A stretch of 41,570 nucleotides of DNA. It comes from Methylococcaceae bacterium (GTDB taxonomy: Bacteria > Pseudomonadota > Gammaproteobacteria > Methylococcales > Methylomonadaceae). Below, piece after piece: positions 25,620 to 34,275 of the stretch. The translations under genes were made by a program, and so were the position numbers. The stretch's first letter is position 1. Each line of letters starts with the position of its first letter. The stretch spans positions 1 to 41,570 of the forward strand of contig DAOUSJ010000007.1 in assembly GCA_030627285.1 (NCBI GenBank). The letters are read 5' to 3'. The notes under the pieces were generated by a model. The model did not search any database. It was not told the origin of the DNA and worked only from the letters and a program-made list of their open reading frames with translations.

Positions 25620-28220
25620 ATGAACCTATGTAAAATGATTTTAAAATGGTTCGCCATTTTCACAGTAACCCTAGGCATATGTAGCTCTATAGCCGCCTAT
25701 TTTTTTTATTTACACTTAATTAGTGATCTACCTGATATTAATGCCCTGCGTAATGTAAAATATCAAACCCCATTCAGTATATATAGTAAGGATAATGCCT
25801 TAATTGCCAAATATGGTGAAAAGAAACGTAAACCTATCAAAATTGAAAACATCTCAAAACGGCAAATTAATGCTTTTTTAGCTGCCGAAGATGACAGATA
25901 TTACAGCCATCCTGGAGTGGACTATAAAGGTCTAGCTCGTGCTGCAGTTGAATTAATCCTCACCGGTAAAAAAACTCAAGGTGGTAGTACTATCACCATG
26001 CAAGTTACTAGAAATTTTTTACTGAATCGTGAAAAAACTTATACTCGTAAATTTAAAGAGATCATTTTATCGCTAAGAATTAATGAAAACTTCAATAAAG
26101 CTCAAATATTAGAACTTTATTTTAATAAAATTTATATGGGTCATAGATCATATGGAATTGTAGCGGCGGCGAAAACTTATTATGGCAAAGAATTAAATGA
26201 ATTAAGTCTAGATCAACAAGCTATGATTGCTGGTTTGCCTAAAGCACCTTCAATTTATAATCCTGTAACTAACCCTGAAAGGGCTTTAACACGGCGGAAT
26301 TATATTTTACAACGCATGTCAACATTGGGTTATGTATCGCAAACAGAAGCTGACAAGGCGATCAAACAACCGGTATCTGCAAAAATTCATGCTAGAAAAA
26401 TAGAGTTGTCTACACCTTATGTAGCCGAGATGGTACGCCAAAAAATCATTAAAGAATACGGTAAAGATGCTTATACCAGCGGCATGCAAGTTTATACAAC
26501 TTTAGATAAAAAATTACAGGAAACTGCTAATAAAGCTCTAAAAAATGCCCTTCATAACTATGATAAAAGACACGGCTATAGAGTTAAAAGCAACTCTGTA
26601 TATACCACTGAAAAAGCTTTTTCCGCTTTAAGAATTGTTGGCGATACTTATCCAGCGCAAATATTATCTATTAGCAATAAAACCGCCGTAGCTAGATTAC
26701 AAGATAATCGAAAAATAGAAATCCCTAAAAAAAATATATATTGGGCTAGACGTTATAAAAATACCAATTGGCGTGGCGGACAACCTAGAACTTTTAGTAG
26801 CTTGTTTAAAGTCGATGATATTATTCGAGTTAGATATTTAACTAATGAAACTTGGGAATTAACTCAAATTCCAAAAATTCAGGGCGCATTTGTAGCTTTA
26901 AACCCGATTGATGGTGCAGTAATAGCATTAGTTGGTGGCTATGATTTTCGTAGAAATGAATATAATCGGGTCACCCAATCTAAACGCCAACCAGGATCAG
27001 GATTCAAACCAGTAATTTACACTACTGCATTAGAAGAAGGTTTAACTGCTGCAACTTGGATTAGAGATTCACCCATAATTATTCGTTCTGGCAATGCAAA
27101 TGATAGAAAATGGCGACCACAGAACTATAGTCATAAATTTTATGGTCCTACCAGAATTAGAACTGCTTTAAGAAAATCCAGAAATATTGTAGCTATTCGC
27201 CTGATGCAACAATTAAGTATTGATAGAGTTATTGAAACTGCGAATAGATTTGGTTTTGAAGACAAACAACTTCCACATGGTTTGTCACTAGCATTAGGTA
27301 GTGGCTATGCTTCACCGTTACGGATGGCAAATTTTTATGCTACTTTTGCCAATGGGGGTTATTTAGTTGAACCTTACTTTATAGATAGAATTGAAGATCA
27401 CCAAGGTAAAATTATTTTTCAAGCTAATTCAAAAATAGCCTGTCCTACCTGCGTATATCCAGATCCTAATATTAATTTATCTACAATTGTTAATACCAGT
27501 ATATCCGAACCGACTATGTTACGTAAGGGGCCGCCTAGATTACAAGATTTCTCGCCTAAAATTAGTAAACAAGCACTAGCGATTAAAAATAATAAATTTT
27601 TAAGAATAAATCCTGCTTTAATAACACCTAACAAACATCATGCTAAACGTGTTATTACGCCTCAAGTTAATTTTATTATGAATTCTATGCTTAGAGATGT
27701 AGTCCAACGAGGCACAGCAGTAAGAGCTAAAAGCCTTAAACGCTTGGATTTAGCTGGAAAAACTGGCACCACTAACGATCAAAGAGATGCTTGGTTTAAT
27801 GGTTTTACTCCTAATGTTGTTGCAACAGCTTGGGTTGGCTTGGATTCATCCAAACCTTTAGGTAGAGGAGAAACTGGCGGTAAATCTGCATTGCCAATGT
27901 GGATAGAATTTATGCAAACAGCTCTAAAAGATGTTCCTGAAGCTCCATTTGAACCACCTGCTGGAGTAATTAAACGTTATATTAATGCTAATACTGGTTC
28001 AATTAATAGAAAAAACAGGGGCATGGTAGAGTATTTTATAGAAGGCATAACTTCTAAACGTCGCTATATATCCACTAAAAAATCTAAATATAAATCCAAA
28101 TCCAAATATAAATCCAAATATAAATCTAAATCTAAATATAGACCCAGAACTAAGGCCACTAAAGCAGTTCGTAAACGTACAGAAAAGAAAGCTAGAAAAA
28201 CAATTGATGACTTGTTTTAA
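25620..28220 (+). CDS. mrcA: Penicillin-binding protein 1A (bifunctional transglycosylase/transpeptidase)
   Basis: Class A penicillin-binding protein that polymerises and cross-links peptidoglycan. It has 866 residues: an N-terminal membrane anchor (about 9-32), a glycosyltransferase domain with the catalytic AAEDDRYYSHPG and GGSTITMQVTRN motifs, an OB-like insert (about 320-410), and a transpeptidase domain with SxxK in PGSGFKPV, SxN in KSRN and KTG in AGKTGTTNDQ. The C-terminal tail (about 820-866) is an unusual KSKYKSK repeat encoded by in-frame 6-nt units. It is divergent from pilM, the standard context of mrcA/ponA. The start could also be the ATG at 25635. Confidence 0.95.
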   Translation: MNLCKMILKWFAIFTVTLGICSSIAAYFFYLHLISDLPDINALRNVKYQTPFSIYSKDNALIAKYGEKKRKPIKIENISKRQINAFLAAEDDRYYSHPGVDYKGLARAAVELILTGKKTQGGSTITMQVTRNFLLNREKTYTRKFKEIILSLRINENFNKAQILELYFNKIYMGHRSYGIVAAAKTYYGKELNELSLDQQAMIAGLPKAPSIYNPVTNPERALTRRNYILQRMSTLGYVSQTEADKAIKQPVSAKIHARKIELSTPYVAEMVRQKIIKEYGKDAYTSGMQVYTTLDKKLQETANKALKNALHNYDKRHGYRVKSNSVYTTEKAFSALRIVGDTYPAQILSISNKTAVARLQDNRKIEIPKKNIYWARRYKNTNWRGGQPRTFSSLFKVDDIIRVRYLTNETWELTQIPKIQGAFVALNPIDGAVIALVGGYDFRRNEYNRVTQSKRQPGSGFKPVIYTTALEEGLTAATWIRDSPIIIRSGNANDRKWRPQNYSHKFYGPTRIRTALRKSRNIVAIRLMQQLSIDRVIETANRFGFEDKQLPHGLSLALGSGYASPLRMANFYATFANGGYLVEPYFIDRIEDHQGKIIFQANSKIACPTCVYPDPNINLSTIVNTSISEPTMLRKGPPRLQDFSPKISKQALAIKNNKFLRINPALITPNKHHAKRVITPQVNFIMNSMLRDVVQRGTAVRAKSLKRLDLAGKTGTTNDQRDAWFNGFTPNVVATAWVGLDSSKPLGRGETGGKSALPMWIEFMQTALKDVPEAPFEPPAGVIKRYINANTGSINRKNRGMVEYFIEGITSKRRYISTKKSKYKSKSKYKSKYKSKSKYRPRTKATKAVRKRTEKKARKTIDDLF
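28076..28142 (+). repeat. In-frame hexanucleotide repeat in the PBP1A tail
   Basis: About ten tandem 6-nt units of the types AAATCC/AAATCT and AAATAT encode alternating Lys-Ser and Lys-Tyr. Because the units are 6 nt, copy-number change would lengthen or shorten the basic tail without a frameshift. Confidence 0.8.
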
Positions 28221-28230
28221 ATAGTATTAA

Positions 28231-28261
28231 CCTCAACTAGAAGTATAAAATCTAGTTGAGG
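28231..28261 (+). terminator. Perfect hairpin after mrcA, probable terminator
   Basis: The 11-bp perfect stem CCTCAACTAGA / TCTAGTTGAGG with a 9-nt loop begins 10 nt after the mrcA stop. There is no T run after it on either strand, so it may be a weak or processing-type terminator. Confidence 0.5.
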
Positions 28262-28339
28262 CTAGCAAAACCAAATATAAATAAATTTTTGCTTAACTTT
28301 TTGTTAAAATCATTTGTTTAAATACAAACACTTACAAAC

Positions 28340-28771
28340 ATGAAAATCTTTCTTTTTATTGTCGCCTTAATTGCCTTATTGGTTTTTCAAAGCAAAGCAG
28401 TAATGCCATGGGTACATTCTGTAATCTCTTCAGATTTATTTATTGAAAAAGATGATGGGGTGGGGGATGCTGGCGCGCCAGTTATAGATGATATGACTCA
28501 ATGGGCATTTGAACATTGTAATTCTAGTATCAAAAATGATATGGATGAAGAATTTAATGTTTTATTTGCAGAACAACCAATTAATGCTTGGGGAATTGGT
28601 AATTATCAATATGTAATTAATTCCGAAATTGAAATTATCCCAAATAACGCTCAAAGTTTCAGTAAACGTTATGTTTGTAGGATTAAATATACTAACAAAG
28701 AAGATTTAACTGAGTTATCAAACTTGGATAATTGGTCTGTAAACGGTATTTCTGGATTAAATGATTTATAA
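28340..28771 (+). CDS. Small exported or membrane-anchored protein, unknown function
   Basis: I do not recognise this 143-residue protein. The N-terminal 20 residues (MKIFLFIVALIALLVF) form a hydrophobic signal or anchor. An acidic stretch (IEKDDGVGDAG) follows, then a mixed domain with two cysteines (EHCNSS and VCRIKY), which could form a disulphide outside the cytoplasm. The length, clean ATG and signal-like start argue that it is real. Its promoter must be in the 28262-28339 gap; it is not clearly linked to aceE, 250 bp on. Confidence 0.65.
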   Translation: MKIFLFIVALIALLVFQSKAVMPWVHSVISSDLFIEKDDGVGDAGAPVIDDMTQWAFEHCNSSIKNDMDEEFNVLFAEQPINAWGIGNYQYVINSEIEIIPNNAQSFSKRYVCRIKYTNKEDLTELSNLDNWSVNGISGLNDL

Positions 28772-28895
28772 CCAACTAAAATATAATCGCCTGATATTAA
28801 CAATAATTGAACATAATTGGCTCAATCTACTTAAGAAATAATCAGCTTTTTGCGTAACTGCAATGAATCACTTACAATCTACTCTCTCATATTTG

Positions 28896-28917
28896 ATACA
28901 ACATTATTATGTTGTAT
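28896..28917. promoter_or_regulatory. 22-bp palindrome upstream of aceE, candidate operator
   Basis: ATACAACAT and ATGTTGTAT form perfect 9-bp arms around TATT, 103 bp upstream of the aceE start. A TTGATA (28893-28898) that could serve as a -35 overlaps the left arm. The form suits a dimeric repressor such as a GntR- or TetR-family protein. The sequence is not the known PdhR box. The rest of the 28772-29020 gap shows nothing else recognisable. Confidence 0.5.
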
Positions 28918-29020
28918 TTAAAAACTTATAGTATTTTTTCTCTCCAAAAAATATTCTGTAAACTTAATTTTGGAATAAAATAACGTTATTTTTAAGTTTT
29001 CCAACCAACAAGAGTTATTA

Positions 29021-31693
29021 ATGAATAAGAGTTTAAAATCGATTAATACCATCCAAGATGATATTGACGCGACAGAAACACAAGAATGGTTAGAGTCTTT
29101 ACAAGCGGTTTTAGAAACTGAAGGTCGTGAACGGGCGCATTTTTTAATCGAAAAATTGGTAGATTTAGCTAGAAAATCAGGTTCAGATATACCATTCAGT
29201 GCAAATACGGCCTATATAAATACTATTCCAGTTGAATTACAACCGCGTTTTCCTGGAAACACAACTATAGAACGTAAAATTCGTTCTTATATTCGCTGGA
29301 ATGCAATGGTTATGGTATTGAAAACCAATAAAAATACCAATGTAGGTGGACATATTGCAAGTTTTGCCTCAGTTGCAACTATGTATGATATTGGGCAAAA
29401 TCATTTTTGGCATGCTCCATCAAAAGAACACGGGGGAGATTTAATTTTCTTTCAAGGTCATTGCGCTCCTGGAAATTATGCCCGTGAATTTTTGTTAGGG
29501 CGTTTAAGTGAAGCCCAGATGGATAATTTTAGACAAGAAGTTGATGGTGGTGGTTTATCTTCTTATCCACATCCATGGTTAATGCCAGATTTTTGGCAAT
29601 TTCCTACTGTTTCCATGGGCTTGGGTCCCATAATGGCTATTTATCAAGCTCGTTTTATGCACTATATGCAAGACCGAGAATTTATTGAACTTAAACAACG
29701 TAAAGTATGGGCATTTTTAGGCGATGGTGAAACTGATGAACCTGAAACTTTAGGTGCAATTGGTATGGCTGGGCGAGAAAAATTAGATAATTTAATTTTT
29801 GTAGTTAATTGTAATTTACAACGCTTAGATGGCCCTGTGCGTGGAAATGGCAAAATTATTCAGGACTTAGAAGGTCAATTTCGCGGTGCTGGCTGGAATG
29901 TAATTAAAGTTATTTGGGGTAGACGTTGGGATGCATTATTAGCCAAAGATAAAGATGGAATTTTAGTTAAACGCATGATGGAATGTGTGGATGGCGAATA
30001 TCAAAATTTTAAATCTAAAGATGGTGCTTACGTTAGAAAACATTTTTTTAATACTCCAGAATTACAAAAATTAGTCGAAGATTTAAACGATAGAGATATT
30101 TGGGAATTAAATCGTGGCGGACATGATCCAATTAAAGTCTTTGCTGCTTATAAACAAGCTGTTACACACATAGGACAACCTAGTGTTATTTTAGCCAAAA
30201 CCATTAAAGGCTATGGCATGGGTGAATCTGGCGAAGCTAGAAATACTTCCCATCAACAAAAGAAAATGTCTTTAAATTCAATTCGTAGAGTAAGGGATAA
30301 ATATACCTTGCCAGTATTAGATGAGGATTTAAACAAATTACCGTATTTAAAATTTGCTGAAGATTCTAAAGAATTATTATACATGCAGGAACAACGGGCT
30401 AAGTTAGGAGGTGATTTACCTGCAAGAAAGCAAAAAACTGACGATTTAATTATTCCACCATTAGAAAAATTCAAACCCTTATTAGAACAAAGCCGTGCTG
30501 GACATGAAACTTCAACTACGATGGCTTTTGTTAAAATTTTAAATATTTTAGTTAAAGATAAAAATATTGGTCGTCGAATAGTGCCTATTGTGCCAGATGA
30601 ATCGCGTACTTTTGGTATTGAAGGCATGTTTAGACAGTTAGGTATTTGGTCACATGTAGGGCAACTTTATGTGCCGCAAGATGCTGAACAATTGATGTCT
30701 TATAAAGAAGATACACATGGTCAAGTTTTGCAAGAAGGTATTAATGAAGCCGGTGGTTTATGTGATTGGATAGCTGCTGGAACTGCTTATTCTACACATG
30801 GAGTCGCAATGATTCCGTTCTTTATTTACTATTCCATGTTTGGTTTTCAAAGGGTTGGCGATTTAATTTGGGCAGCTGGAGATCAACGTACTCGCGGATT
30901 TTTATTAGGTGGAACTGCTGGTAGAACTACTTTAAACGGTGAAGGTTTACAACACGAAGATGGACATAGTCATTTAATGTCTGCTACGGTGCCAAATTGC
31001 ATTTCTTATGATCCTACTTACGCTTATGAATTAGCGGTAATTGTGCAAAAAGGTTTACAAAGAATGTATGCTAACCAAGAAGATGTGTTTTATTACATCA
31101 CGGTTATGAATGAAAATTATGCACAACCAGCAATGCCAGCAGATAGTGCCGCTGATATTCTAAAAGGCATGTATTTATTTCAAGCAGCTAATTCAAAACC
31201 TCAATTACAATTATTGGGTTCAGGCACGATTTTTAATGAAGTGGTAGCAGCAGCAGTTTTATTACGTGAAGATTGGGATATTGAAGCTAATATTTGGAGT
31301 TGCCCAAGTTTTACTGAGCTAGCACGTGATGGTCAAACCTGTGAACGTTGGAATCGCTTACATCCAACTGCAACTGCAAAAAAAGCACATGTAGATAAAT
31401 GTTTAAATGCACTTTCAGCACCTGTAATTGCTGCTAGTGATTATGTGCGTGCATTTCCTGAACAAATTAGAGCTTATATTGATGCCCCATATACAGTATT
31501 AGGAACTGATGGTTTTGGTCGCTCAGATACTAGAGAAAATTTACGCAGATTTTTTGAAGTAAATCGACAACATATTGTAATTGCAGCTTTAAAAAGTTTG
31601 GCTGACATCGGAGAGCTTGAAGCGGATAAGGTTGAAGCAGCAATTAAAAAATATGCAGTGAATGCGGATATAATTGCCCCTTGGTTAATTTAG
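29021..31693 (+). CDS. aceE: Pyruvate dehydrogenase E1 component (homodimeric type)
   Basis: Thiamine-diphosphate enzyme that decarboxylates pyruvate and passes the acetyl group to the E2 lipoyl arm. It has 890 residues, the single-chain gammaproteobacterial form. The ThDP/Mg motif GDGETDEPE and its closing VNCNLQRLDGPV are visible, as is the phosphate-binding HGGDLIFFQGHCAPG stretch. In the second half are PIVPDESRTFGIEGMF and LQHEDGHSHL. An AAGAG Shine-Dalgarno precedes the ATG, and aceF follows after 12 nt. lpd (E3) is not in the window. Confidence 0.97.
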   Translation: MNKSLKSINTIQDDIDATETQEWLESLQAVLETEGRERAHFLIEKLVDLARKSGSDIPFSANTAYINTIPVELQPRFPGNTTIERKIRSYIRWNAMVMVLKTNKNTNVGGHIASFASVATMYDIGQNHFWHAPSKEHGGDLIFFQGHCAPGNYAREFLLGRLSEAQMDNFRQEVDGGGLSSYPHPWLMPDFWQFPTVSMGLGPIMAIYQARFMHYMQDREFIELKQRKVWAFLGDGETDEPETLGAIGMAGREKLDNLIFVVNCNLQRLDGPVRGNGKIIQDLEGQFRGAGWNVIKVIWGRRWDALLAKDKDGILVKRMMECVDGEYQNFKSKDGAYVRKHFFNTPELQKLVEDLNDRDIWELNRGGHDPIKVFAAYKQAVTHIGQPSVILAKTIKGYGMGESGEARNTSHQQKKMSLNSIRRVRDKYTLPVLDEDLNKLPYLKFAEDSKELLYMQEQRAKLGGDLPARKQKTDDLIIPPLEKFKPLLEQSRAGHETSTTMAFVKILNILVKDKNIGRRIVPIVPDESRTFGIEGMFRQLGIWSHVGQLYVPQDAEQLMSYKEDTHGQVLQEGINEAGGLCDWIAAGTAYSTHGVAMIPFFIYYSMFGFQRVGDLIWAAGDQRTRGFLLGGTAGRTTLNGEGLQHEDGHSHLMSATVPNCISYDPTYAYELAVIVQKGLQRMYANQEDVFYYITVMNENYAQPAMPADSAADILKGMYLFQAANSKPQLQLLGSGTIFNEVVAAAVLLREDWDIEANIWSCPSFTELARDGQTCERWNRLHPTATAKKAHVDKCLNALSAPVIAASDYVRAFPEQIRAYIDAPYTVLGTDGFGRSDTRENLRRFFEVNRQHIVIAALKSLADIGELEADKVEAAIKKYAVNADIIAPWLI

Positions 31694-31705
31694 GAACATA
31701 CAAGC

Positions 31706-32992
31706 ATGAGTTTAATTGAATTGAAAATCCCTGATGTGGGTACTGATACTGAAGTAGAAGTGATTGAGGTATTAATTCAAATTGGGGATGTGGTCGAACT
31801 TGAACAAACTTTATTGGTTTTGGAAACTGATAAAGCCAGTATTGAATTGCCTGCTACTGCCGCCGGAAAAATTGAAAACATTAAAGTTAAAGTTGGAGAT
31901 AAAGTATCTGAAGGTGTGATAGTTGCGACACTATTATCTCAAACAAATACAGAACCAACTCCTGATATTCCAGCAGCTGTAGAGCCTGAAGAACAAATTG
32001 AAATACCAGCAGAGCCTAATCCTGAAGTAAAACCAGCAGTAGAAATTGCTCCTGAAATTATTTTAGAACCTAGCAATTCTGGGTCTGTAGTACATGCCAG
32101 CCCAGGAGTACGATATTTTGCTCGCGAATTAGGCGTAAATATTGCCCAAATAACATTAGGTTCTGGACGTAAAGGGCGGATTATTAAAGATGATGTTAAA
32201 GCTTTTATTAAATCTGAATTAACTAAAAAATCTAGTGAGACTAATTCTGGCACAGGTATTCCTGCAATTCCAGCGGTAGATTTTTCCAAATTTGGTGAAA
32301 TTAAATCTGAACCATTAAATAAAATTAAACGCTTAACAGGTAAAAATTTAACTTGTAATTGGTTGAATATGCCTATGGTTACGCAGCATGAAGAAGCTGA
32401 TATTACTGAGATGGAGGTATTTAGAAAATCTTATAATGCCGAACAAGGTGCTAATAAAGAATTAAAAATCACGCCTTTAGTTTTTATTATTAAAGCTTTA
32501 TTAGCTGCAATGAAAGATTATCCACAATTTAATAGTTCATTAGCTGCTGATGGCAATAATTTAATTTATAAACAATATTTTAATATTGGTATTGCGGTGG
32601 ATACTCCAAATGGTTTGGTAGTTCCAGTAATTAAAAATGCAGATCAAAAAAGTTTACTCGAATTAAATAACAGCATGCGAGTATTAAGTGAAAAAGCTAG
32701 GAAAGGTAAATTAATGCCAACTGATATGCAAGGTGGATGCTTAACAATTTCTAGTTTAGGTGGCATTGGTGGCACAGCTTTTACTCCAATCGTAAATGCG
32801 CCAGAAGTAGCAATTTTAGGTGTAACCCGTGCCAGTATGAAACCAATTTGGAATGGCTCAGAATTCATTCCAAAATTAATGTTACCACTAGATTTAACTT
32901 ACGATCATAGAGTAATAGATGGTGCAGATGGCGTGCGGTTTGTAGTTGCAATTGCCAAATATTTAGCTGATATTAGACGCTTATTGTTATAA
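31706..32992 (+). CDS. aceF: Dihydrolipoamide acetyltransferase, pyruvate dehydrogenase E2
   Basis: Core of the pyruvate dehydrogenase complex; transfers acetyl from lipoyl to CoA. It has 428 residues: one lipoyl domain with Lys43 in LETDKASIELP, an Ala/Pro/Glu-rich linker (about 85-130), a peripheral subunit-binding domain (about 132-170, SPGVRYFARELGVN), a second linker, and the catalytic domain ending with TYDHRVIDGADG, where His and Asp are catalytic. A single lipoyl domain is fewer than the three of E. coli but common elsewhere. It is cotranscribed with aceE and ends at a shared terminator. Confidence 0.96.
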   Translation: MSLIELKIPDVGTDTEVEVIEVLIQIGDVVELEQTLLVLETDKASIELPATAAGKIENIKVKVGDKVSEGVIVATLLSQTNTEPTPDIPAAVEPEEQIEIPAEPNPEVKPAVEIAPEIILEPSNSGSVVHASPGVRYFARELGVNIAQITLGSGRKGRIIKDDVKAFIKSELTKKSSETNSGTGIPAIPAVDFSKFGEIKSEPLNKIKRLTGKNLTCNWLNMPMVTQHEEADITEMEVFRKSYNAEQGANKELKITPLVFIIKALLAAMKDYPQFNSSLAADGNNLIYKQYFNIGIAVDTPNGLVVPVIKNADQKSLLELNNSMRVLSEKARKGKLMPTDMQGGCLTISSLGGIGGTAFTPIVNAPEVAILGVTRASMKPIWNGSEFIPKLMLPLDLTYDHRVIDGADGVRFVVAIAKYLADIRRLLL

Positions 32993-33036
32993 TTTGCACT
33001 AGCTAAAATTTAATTTAATCTGATTAAGTTACCTGA

Positions 33037-33074
33037 ATAAGTCTGTAAAAGCGTAAAAATTTTTACAGGCTTAT
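33037..33074. terminator. Bidirectional terminator between aceF and the convergent HhH gene
   Basis: The 14-bp stem ATAAGTCTGTAAAA / TTTTACAGGCTTAT (one G-T pair) has a 10-nt loop. On the plus strand a T-rich run (CATTTTTTTA) follows shortly after. It lies 45 nt after the aceF stop and 2 nt after the stop of the opposing gene. Confidence 0.75.
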
Positions 33075-33076
33075 CT

Positions 33077-33373
33077 TCATTTTTTTATTACCTTAGTTAC
33101 AACTTTTTTTGGAACAATCACATCAATTAACAAAATATTATCTTTATTATTTTCAATAGTTTTTTCGCCAATTCCAGAAACTTCCATTAATGATGCTACA
33201 GTTTTAAAATCTCCATTAACAGTACGATATTCAATAATGGCTTGAGCTTTTTTCACACCAATACCATTCAAAGATTCCGCAATAATTTCAGCATCAGCAG
33301 TATTAATATTAACTGGTTCTGCTAATACTTGCGCTGAAAGAAAAACAAATACTAGAAATAAAACTTTTTTCAT
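33077..33373 (-). CDS. ComEA-like helix-hairpin-helix protein
   Basis: A 98-residue exported protein. The ATG at 33373 (MKKVLFLVFVF) starts a clear signal peptide ending at VLA, so the longer track ORF is rejected. The mature part is one (HhH)2 unit: INTADAEIIAESLNGIGVKKAQAIIEYR, then FKTVASLMEVSGIGEKTIE, the fold by which ComEA binds DNA in the periplasm during competence. A short Lys/Val tail follows. With type IV pilus genes in the same window a role in DNA uptake is plausible; it is often annotated as a competence protein or simply as HhH. Confidence 0.88.
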   Translation of the reverse strand: MKKVLFLVFVFLSAQVLAEPVNINTADAEIIAESLNGIGVKKAQAIIEYRTVNGDFKTVASLMEVSGIGEKTIENNKDNILLIDVIVPKKVVTKVIKK

Positions 33374-33611
33374 GTGAAAATCTCTATGCATTAAAAAGAA
33401 TCCCACAGTTTATCTAACTCTGTTAATCTGTCAAGTATTTATCTAGTAATAATTGTTTTTAAAGTCTCGATCAAGCAAATTTTTCTGTTACATATTTACT
33501 TCTAGATACTCCATGTGTCTAAACACATAAACATTATTTATCTAGGTATTAAACTACAACACAATTATTGAATTAGATTTATCTAAAGAATACACCTTAC
33601 TCATTGACAGC
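33374..33611. other. Gap of 238 bp, nothing identified
   Basis: AT-rich stretch between the HhH gene and the broken peroxiredoxin-kinase gene. It must hold the HhH-gene promoter. I see no RNA gene, repeat or terminator. Confidence 0.4.
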
Positions 33612-33797
33612 ATGAGTCAGCAACTTAGTGAAGATAAGATTGCAACAGGAATTTCTTTAGGAAATCAAGCCCCTGATTTTTGTTTGAAAAATTATAATGG
33701 CGATGATATTTATTTAAATAAAGTATTACATGTTGTCTTATCTTTTTATCGAGGCGATTGGTGTCCTGTTTGTCAAATTGAAAGCGCAACAAGATAA
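33612..33797 (+). pseudogene. Peroxiredoxin (AhpC/TSA) domain fragment, N-terminal part of a broken fusion gene
   Basis: The 61-residue ORF begins a thioredoxin-fold peroxiredoxin: GNQAPDFCLKNYNGDDIYL, then the catalytic-type SFYRGDWCPVC with the active-site cysteines. It stops at a TAA right after PVCQIESATR, where a normal protein would continue for about 100 more residues. The C-terminal strand of the same domain resumes in another frame a few bases later (see the next entry). The gene is therefore broken by an internal deletion plus frameshift. Confidence 0.85.
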
Positions 33798-34206
33798 TAT
33801 TAATGGTTCATGGAATTTACCCGTGCCTGCTACATTTGTATTGGATCAACAAGGAATAATATGTGGGCGACATGTTTCATCTGACTTTTTAACTAGAATT
33901 GAACCTATTGAAATTATTGGAACTTTGGAAAGATTATTGGGTAAAGATCAGGCACTTGCTTCTTATTTACACAGTAAAAATGAAATTTTACGGAGTACAT
34001 TAAAAGAATTAACTCGAACGCAAGAACAGTTATTACGTAAAGAAAAGAAGGCTGTTATTGGAGATTTAACTGCAGGTTTGGTACATGAAATTAAAAATCT
34101 GTTAAACCCTATTAGCTTTTTTGATCTAATGGTAGATGATTTTTCAAGAATCAACGAATTAAATTACAAGTATATCTTCAAATGTTACCAACGTATTTGC
34201 AACTAA
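33785..34206 (+). pseudogene. Rest of the peroxiredoxin-histidine kinase fusion (frameshifted, truncated)
   Basis: In the +1 frame relative to the previous entry the sequence continues as the end of a peroxiredoxin domain (GSWNLPVPATFVLDQQGII), then a coiled linker (LHSKNEILRSTLKELTRTQEQLL) and a histidine-kinase dimerisation helix with the H-box GLVHEIKNLLNP. After about 60 residues it stops with an unrelated tail (YIFKCYQRICN), so the rest of the HisKA and all of the ATPase domain are gone. The track start at 33730 is a shadow of the first piece. The original protein was probably a redox-linked sensor kinase (inference). Confidence 0.85.
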
Positions 34207-34239
34207 AAAATATTAACCTATAAATTTATTATCTGTTAT

Positions 34240-34254
34240 GGGATAGCTTATCCC
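34240..34254. repeat. Short GGGATA/TATCCC inverted repeat at the edge of the RM locus
   Basis: Six-base arms around GCT lie in the 69-bp gap between the broken kinase and the end of hsdR. It could be a small terminator stem for either gene or part of an insertion scar; no T run follows. Confidence 0.35.
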
Positions 34255-34275
34255 GAACTCAGGTTAATTAAAGTG

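Noticed and set aside
28231-28261. CRISPR-like or tRNA-like structure after mrcA
   Set aside because: A single hairpin with no repeats or cloverleaf; best read as a terminator or processing stem.
30253-30627. 124-residue minus-strand ORF opposite aceE
   Set aside because: Antisense shadow; aceE is unbroken and conserved across it.
31939-32289. 116-residue minus-strand ORF opposite aceF
   Set aside because: It is the complement of the Ala/Pro-rich linker; Ser/Gly-rich low complexity and no supporting signal.
33566-33582. 15-nt match TGAATTAGATTTATC shared with about 41307-41321, as a possible direct repeat flanking the restriction locus
   Set aside because: Considered as an attachment-site or target duplication, but the match is short and A/T-rich and does not extend, so chance is a sufficient explanation in 41 kb of AT-rich DNA.
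33730-33785. The start of the 158-residue ORF as a separate gene
   Set aside because: Its first 18 or so codons are an alternate-frame reading of the peroxiredoxin active-site segment; homology in this frame begins only near 33785, so it is the shifted continuation of a broken gene.
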